From the NCBI GenBank assembly GCA_910583615.1, contig CAJTXP010000036.1:1-43466 (forward strand): DNA of 43,466 bases. Direction: 5' to 3'. Every line of letters starts with the position of its first letter. Within the stretch, counting starts at the first letter, position 1. This DNA comes from an uncultured Lachnospiraceae bacterium. Its GTDB lineage: Bacteria > Bacillota > Clostridia > Lachnospirales > Lachnospiraceae. The notes below the pieces were generated by a model, which was not told the origin of the DNA, ran no database searches, and saw nothing but the letters and a program-made list of their open reading frames with translations. The position numbers and the translations under genes are program-made. Shown here piece by piece: positions 39,529 through 43,466 of this stretch.

Positions 39529-40952
39529 CGCTTTCCCGCCCCTTTCGTACGAAATTTTACGGCAACGGCCGTCCCTTTTCCTGGAATGCTGAAGATCCGC
39601 CATCTGGCATCATGGATCTTCAGGATCCGGCTGCAGAGCGTCATGCCAAGACCGGCCCCGCCCTCTTTTCTGGCTCTGGATTTATCTATCATATAAAAGG
39701 CTTCCGTGATGCGGGCAATCTCCCCCTGCTCCATGCCGCAGCCGTTGTCCATGATGCAGAACAGATAGCTGCCGGAATATTTTCTGCCCCGTACCACGAT
39801 CCTTCCTCCCTGCTCCACAGCCTTCCCTGCATTGTCCAGAAGATTGGTAAACACGGAAATCATAAGATCCTTTTCCCCCTGGATATGCCCATCCTCGATC
39901 CCCGTCCACAAAGTGATCCCCTTTTCCTTCCGCTTCACAGCCGTCAGGCGAACAGCAGTCTTCGCAAGCTTTGGTACAGACAGAGAGCGGAACCGGTACG
40001 TCTGTTTGTCAGATACGATCAGCTCCAGCAGCTTAAAAGAAAGACTTTCCAGGCGCTTTCCCTGATGAAAGATGTAATTGACAGCCTCCAGCGTCTCCTC
40101 TCTGGTACAGTCGACCGTCCGCAGCATATCGGCGTATCCGATGATTGATGTAAGCGGCGTCTTCAGTTCATGTGCGAAAGAAGCTGTAAAATCTTCCTGT
40201 CTTCTCGCCTGCATGGTCAACTCATCCATCTTTTCCGAGATGGTATCTGCCATATGATTAAAATCCCTTGCCAGCCCCGCAATCTCGTCCCGGCCGTTTT
40301 CACAGGCACGGACTTCATAATCTCCCCGGGAAAAACGTCTGGTTGTCCGGGAAAGCTCCCGGATCGAACGGGTCAGTACATGGGTCACTAAAAATACCAG
40401 TATCGTTGTAATGCCTGTAAGTATCAGCATCACGATGCTGTACCAGTCATAGTAGGCTTCTCTTTCCCTGTAGATTTCCGATATATTCCGGATATTTTCA
40501 AGGTAATAAATACGGTCTCCAACCGATGAACGGCAGGCGAACAGGATCCAGGTATCTTCTTCCTCCCTCAGAAGCTGATAACCGCATGGCGCTTCTTCAA
40601 CATCCAGCGTAATCCGAAGTGCGTCTGCTGCTGAAAGACTCTGCTTTTTATTTTCATACAGGAGTTCCTGAGAGCTGTTGTAGATCCGGTAGATACTGCC
40701 GGGATCCGAAAGATTCTGCACAATCGATGATGCAGTGGCCGGAATGATTCCATCATTCTGATAGAGCTCTTCCAGAGCATTCATATTCATCTCAAAGGAA
40801 AGCTGGAACATACGGTTCTGCCGTTCTGCCTCCACAAGTTCTTTTTGATAGGACTTTTCAAAGGTAAGCTGAATCATCCAGGTTCCGAAAATGCCAAAGG
40901 ACAGAAGCAGAAGAATCATAAATGAAAAATATACTTTCCAGAAAAATCTCAT
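39525..40952 (-). CDS. sensor histidine kinase with HAMP domain
   Basis: A 475-residue kinase: membrane helix at about 7-28 (SFMILLLLSFGIFGTWM), an extracytoplasmic sensor of about 130 residues, and a second helix near 170-190 (SIVMLILTGITTILVFLVTH). A HAMP domain follows, then the phospho-His motif FTASFAHELKTPLTSIIGYA and the ATP-binding domain (VFTNLLDNAGKAVEQ; DNGCGMEQGEI; GGAGLGMTLCSRIL). It starts 2 nt after the response regulator stop. Signal unknown; downstream genes point to cell envelope stress. Confidence 0.93.
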   Translation of the reverse strand: MRFFWKVYFSFMILLLLSFGIFGTWMIQLTFEKSYQKELVEAERQNRMFQLSFEMNMNALEELYQNDGIIPATASSIVQNLSDPGSIYRIYNSSQELLYENKKQSLSAADALRITLDVEEAPCGYQLLREEEDTWILFACRSSVGDRIYYLENIRNISEIYREREAYYDWYSIVMLILTGITTILVFLVTHVLTRSIRELSRTTRRFSRGDYEVRACENGRDEIAGLARDFNHMADTISEKMDELTMQARRQEDFTASFAHELKTPLTSIIGYADMLRTVDCTREETLEAVNYIFHQGKRLESLSFKLLELIVSDKQTYRFRSLSVPKLAKTAVRLTAVKRKEKGITLWTGIEDGHIQGEKDLMISVFTNLLDNAGKAVEQGGRIVVRGRKYSGSYLFCIMDNGCGMEQGEIARITEAFYMIDKSRARKEGGAGLGMTLCSRILKIHDARWRIFSIPGKGTAVAVKFRTKGAGKR

Positions 40953-40954
40953 CT

Positions 40955-41608
40955 CTATGTCTCCAGCCGATATCCGATCTTATAGACTGCACAGATATGG
41001 CGTTCCCATGAAAGTTTCTTTTTCAAGCGCTGCACATGCAGATCTACCGTCCTGCTGTCTCCGGTATACTCTTTTTCCCATACCTGCTCATAGATCACTT
41101 CCCGATACAGTGCAATATTGGGATTCCTTGCAAAAAACAGCAAAAGCTCATATTCTTTCAAAGTCAGTAAAATCTGTTTTCCATTCTGAAGCACAATCCT
41201 GGAAGTCAGGTCGATCTCTACATCCAGAATCCGGATCACTTTACCGATCTTATTGTAACGGCGCATGACCGTCTCAACTCTTGCCAGAAGTTCCACGATC
41301 TCAAAAGGCTTGGTAATATAGTCTTCCGCCCCCATCTTAAGTCCTGCTACCTTATGATCCGTACTGCCCATAGCCGTGATGAAAATAACCGGAAGATCCA
41401 GCGTCTTTGCATATTCCATCAACTCATATCCGCCGATCTTCGGCAGCATAATGTCCAGAAGCAGCAGATCATATCGCCCCCCTTCCATAAGGTCAGCTGC
41501 CTCTTCTCCGTCAAATGCACAGGTGCAGGCATATCCTGCTTTTGTCAGGTTCATGCGGATCAGATTTGCGATCGGCTCCTCATCTTCTGCAATCAGTATC
41601 TTCAACAT
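40955..41608 (-). CDS. OmpR/PhoB-family response regulator
   Basis: A receiver domain (ILIAEDEEPIANLIRMNL; acceptor Asp in LLLLDIMLPKIGG; Lys in DYITKPFEIVEL) and a winged helix (LTLKEYELLLFFARNPNIAL, then HVQRLKKKLSWERHI). 217 residues from the ATG at 41608; the longer frame upstream is non-coding. It heads a four-gene unit with tight or overlapping joints: regulator, kinase, 310-aa membrane protein and VanY-type carboxypeptidase, which is the likely target operon itself. Confidence 0.93.
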   Translation of the reverse strand: MLKILIAEDEEPIANLIRMNLTKAGYACTCAFDGEEAADLMEGGRYDLLLLDIMLPKIGGYELMEYAKTLDLPVIFITAMGSTDHKVAGLKMGAEDYITKPFEIVELLARVETVMRRYNKIGKVIRILDVEIDLTSRIVLQNGKQILLTLKEYELLLFFARNPNIALYREVIYEQVWEKEYTGDSRTVDLHVQRLKKKLSWERHICAVYKIGYRLET

Positions 41609-41783
41609 GGTCTTTTGTCTCCCTTTCAAGCTGATATAAGAATATAACCGGTTTGCATCATATTTGTATCTGTATATTGGATATTTCTGCTGCTCTGAAA
41701 GTTGCATGAAAATGTGCTGCTTTAATCCATAAAAAAACACAAATCCGAAACTTGCAGTACAATTGAATTATTTAAAACAATCA

Positions 41784-41932
41784 TACAGATGCCGATTTCC
41801 CAGTAGATGTTGTCCCCGGTGATGATGCCGTTATTCCCGGGCATAGTCCAGCATCAGGCGCTTCTGAGCGTCCGGGGAGAGTTCTTCCTGCCTGTCGGTA
41901 CCGACGCGGATGTAGAGGACTACGGTTTTCAT
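41784..41932 (-). pseudogene. N-terminal stub of a large serine recombinase
   Basis: Behind AAGGAG, the ATG at 41932 opens MKTVVLYIRVGTDRQEELSP and continues DAQKRLMLDYARE, the start of a resolvase/invertase-type recombinase of conjugative elements. The catalytic Ser of RVS is Gly here. TAA follows at 41831-41833. With a one-base shift the next frame reads NNGIITGDNIYWEIGI, the expected continuation, before similarity ends. It is thus inactive three times over: active-site change, frameshift and truncation. Confidence 0.65.
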
Positions 41933-42057
41933 CAAATATCATCTCCTTCATACAGTTTATGCGACAGTGAGGTGGCACAGATATAAAAATAACAGCCAGC
42001 GAAAAACATCTGTTCGCTGGCATTGGCTGTTCGAAGATGATACCATATGTCTTGTGA

Positions 42058-42603
42058 TCAGCGTATCAGTTTGTCCATGTTTATAACAAGATCTTCATAG
42101 ATGCAGACCGGCACATCGTCACAGAAATTATACTGGTTTGAGCGTTCCTCTTTTTCAAAATCATAGACTGTCACGGTATGCTTCTGAGGATTGACGATCC
42201 AGTATTCCCGGACACCTGCAGTGCGGTATTTGAATAACTTGATACCATAGTCCCACTGTGGATCAGAAGGTGAGGTCACTTCGATAATCCAGTCCGGAGC
42301 ACCGTTACATCCCCGGTCGTCCAGCCTGTCTTTGTCACAGATGACAGAGAGGTCGGGTTCCACATAGTTTTTGCTGTCTTTGTTCAGGAAGACGGCAAAA
42401 GGCGCAGAAAATACTTCGCAGCCTCCATTATGGGCTTCAATGTGATTTGCAATTTTTCTGGACAAATTCATAACAATGCGCTGATGCATGGTGTTCGGCG
42501 GCGCCATATCATAAATCTGCCCGTCAATCAGTTCTGCACGCTGTCCCTCTGGAAGTGCGTAGATATCCTCAATTGTATAATGACTGCTTTTTGACAATGG
42601 CAT
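42058..42603 (-). CDS. Uma2 family (DUF820) putative endonuclease
   Basis: A 181-residue protein with the PD-(D/E)XK-like Uma2 fold: MAPPNTMHQRIVMNL, YVEPDLSVICDKDRLDDRGC, GAPDWIIEVTSPSDPQWDYG, and FKYRTAGVREYWIVNPQ. The conserved Glu-Pro-Asp, Asp-Trp-Ile-Ile-Glu and following basic residues form the presumed metal site. The family is abundant in cyanobacteria and scattered in Firmicutes; nuclease activity is predicted, and its physiological role is not known to me. The ATG at 42603 is followed by a normal N-terminus. It lies 21 nt below a truncated paralogue, which looks like an old tandem duplication. Confidence 0.85.
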   Translation of the reverse strand: MPLSKSSHYTIEDIYALPEGQRAELIDGQIYDMAPPNTMHQRIVMNLSRKIANHIEAHNGGCEVFSAPFAVFLNKDSKNYVEPDLSVICDKDRLDDRGCNGAPDWIIEVTSPSDPQWDYGIKLFKYRTAGVREYWIVNPQKHTVTVYDFEKEERSNQYNFCDDVPVCIYEDLVINMDKLIR

Positions 42604-42624
42604 GGGTGACTCCTTTCTATAAAT

Positions 42625-43080
42625 CTATATGTCCAGTTCTTTGAAATCAATCCAAAGATCGTCATAAATATTGACTTTAATTTTGTCCTGGAAAGTATAG
42701 GTGTCGATCTCCGGATCAGGAGTTTTCAGACAGTATACTGTTATCTTCTCCGTCCGCGGATCGACGATCCAGTATTCCCGTACTCCTGCATCTGCATACA
42801 GATTCAGCTTGCGGATATAGTCGTGACCGGAGCTGCCCGGGGAGACAATCTCGATGATCCAGTCCGGGGCGCCCGTACAGCCACGGTCCGTCAGTTTGTC
42901 ACGGTCGCAGATTATGCTGATATCCGGCTCCACGATATTTTTCCGGTCTTTGAACAGTTTGACGGCGAAGGGAGCCGCATAAGCCTGACAGGAACCTTTT
43001 TTTGATTTAATGTAGTTATTGATGATGGTATACAATTCTTTCTGCTTCTGATTGACATTTCTTTCAAATTTTATGGTGAA
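42625..43080 (-). pseudogene. Uma2 family gene lacking its 5' end
   Basis: The same family as the gene at 42058, with matching motifs: IVEPDISIICDRDKLTDRGC, GAPDWIIEIVSPGSSGHDY, LYADAGVREYWIVDP. In-frame family-like sequence continues upstream of the first possible start (TTG at 43035, no ribosome site) through about 43080 (TIKFERNVNQKQKELYTIIN), but the usual first 40 or so residues and an ATG are missing. It may be a 5'-truncated pseudogene or be expressed from the TTG as a 136-residue protein. The catalytic core is intact. Confidence 0.6.
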
Positions 43081-43355
43081 TTTGATTATTTCCTTAGAAG
43101 TTCTTAGATGTCGGTATAGCCCATATTTTCGGGCTTTCCCGGCATTTTAGATATACTTCTTCGCAAGCCCCCCGAAACATGACAGCATAGTTCACATTCA
43201 TTTTCGGGCAACCGTCCCTGCCCCGGAAAAGGAAATTGCTGTACCCGTCAACAGTGGTCGCATTTATTATAGCACATTCAAGGCTCCTTTTCACTATATA
43301 AACGGCACTAAATTTCTGCGCTTATATATGGCTGGTTACTTTTCGCGGGGTGGGG
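43081..43355. other. no supported gene
   Basis: Apart from a possible minus-strand -10 (TATAAT near 43264) nothing is firm here. A 66-codon minus-strand open frame has no ribosome site for its plausible ATG and no family signal. Confidence 0.4.
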
Positions 43356-43390
43356 GCTGCGCCCTGGATCTCTGTGCTCTGCAGCACTGT
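43356..43390. repeat. second copy of the dispersed repeat
   Basis: GCTGCGCCCTGGATCTCTGT and the following 15 nt match the left arm of the hairpin at 13793 with three substitutions in about 33 nt. It has no inverted partner within the window, so either it is a half copy or its other arm lies beyond the edge. Confidence 0.6.
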
Positions 43391-43414
43391 GTGGACTGGA
43401 GCGGACAGCGGAGT

Positions 43415-43466
43415 CGTTTTGTCCGTCACAGACGAACAGATCTGTCCGGATGAGACGGACAAAACG
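43415..43466. repeat. 13-bp perfect inverted repeat at the window edge
   Basis: CGTTTTGTCCGTC (43415-43427) and its exact complement (43454-43466) enclose 26 nt that hold a further ACAGA / TCTGT pair. The window stops at its last base, so the outer context is unknown. It could be a hairpin or part of the neighbouring repeat. Confidence 0.55.

Noticed and set aside
43094..43294. 66-codon minus-strand frame
   Set aside because: No ribosome site for a plausible ATG, no family signal, and it overlaps the possible 5' part of the Uma2 remnant.
1..43466. CRISPR array, riboswitch or rRNA
   Set aside because: No regular spaced repeats, no recognised riboswitch core before biosynthetic genes, and no rRNA sequence were seen on either strand.

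Overview
The window looks like a chromosome segment of an anaerobic, spore-forming Firmicute of the Lachnospiraceae type (moderate GC, AGGAGG ribosome binding sites, tRNA genes without encoded CCA, SpoIIGA/SigE/SigG, an F-type ATP synthase, DUF5688 and YlmC/YmxH family proteins). No species is claimed.

Layout. 1-4280 is a graveyard of mobile-element genes. It holds two small genes broken by a stop and a frameshift, an ArdC-type antirestriction gene split by an in-frame TAG, a 404-bp unit bounded by 25-bp inverted repeats that carries an 86-residue coiled-coil gene, a DUF6431 transposon-accessory gene, and GC-rich stubs of a transposase, a ParB-like protein and a permease. 4387-6814 is a two-component system. 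7075-8187 is a DUF362 ferredoxin-like protein with a clean promoter and a very strong terminator. 8268-24313 is mostly minus-strand housekeeping: mscS, ligA, rluF, a small helical protein, an SH3 envelope protein, tRNA-Arg, DUF5688, a membrane lipase-like hydrolase, efp, AIM24, TerD, aroK and nrdR; then plus-strand ymxH and sigG meeting minus-strand sigE-spoIIGA head-on; then aroE-aroD.

24430-29975 is a compact division and wall cluster (mraY-ftsW-murA-ftsQ-ftsZ, without murD or murG between its genes) behind a good promoter. A tRNA-Gly is followed at once by an 84-residue Lys/Glu-rich gene, possibly on one transcript. 30637-36872 is the ATP synthase operon in the order a, c, b, delta-alpha, gamma, beta, epsilon. 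Delta and alpha form ONE continuous reading frame, the most unusual gene in the window. lexA follows divergently, with two imperfect LexA boxes.

37767-41608 is an overlapping four-gene envelope cassette: response regulator, sensor kinase, an unknown anchored protein and a VanY-type carboxypeptidase. 41784-43466 is a second decayed accessory patch: a serine recombinase stub, two Uma2-family nuclease genes (one lacking its 5' end), and a copy of a dispersed repeat that also forms a long hairpin at 13.8 kb.

Start sites were chosen by Shine-Dalgarno spacing. Several differ from the longest open frame, for example TTG for ftsZ and GTG for spoIIGA. Family assignments come from motif recognition only; no database search was run.
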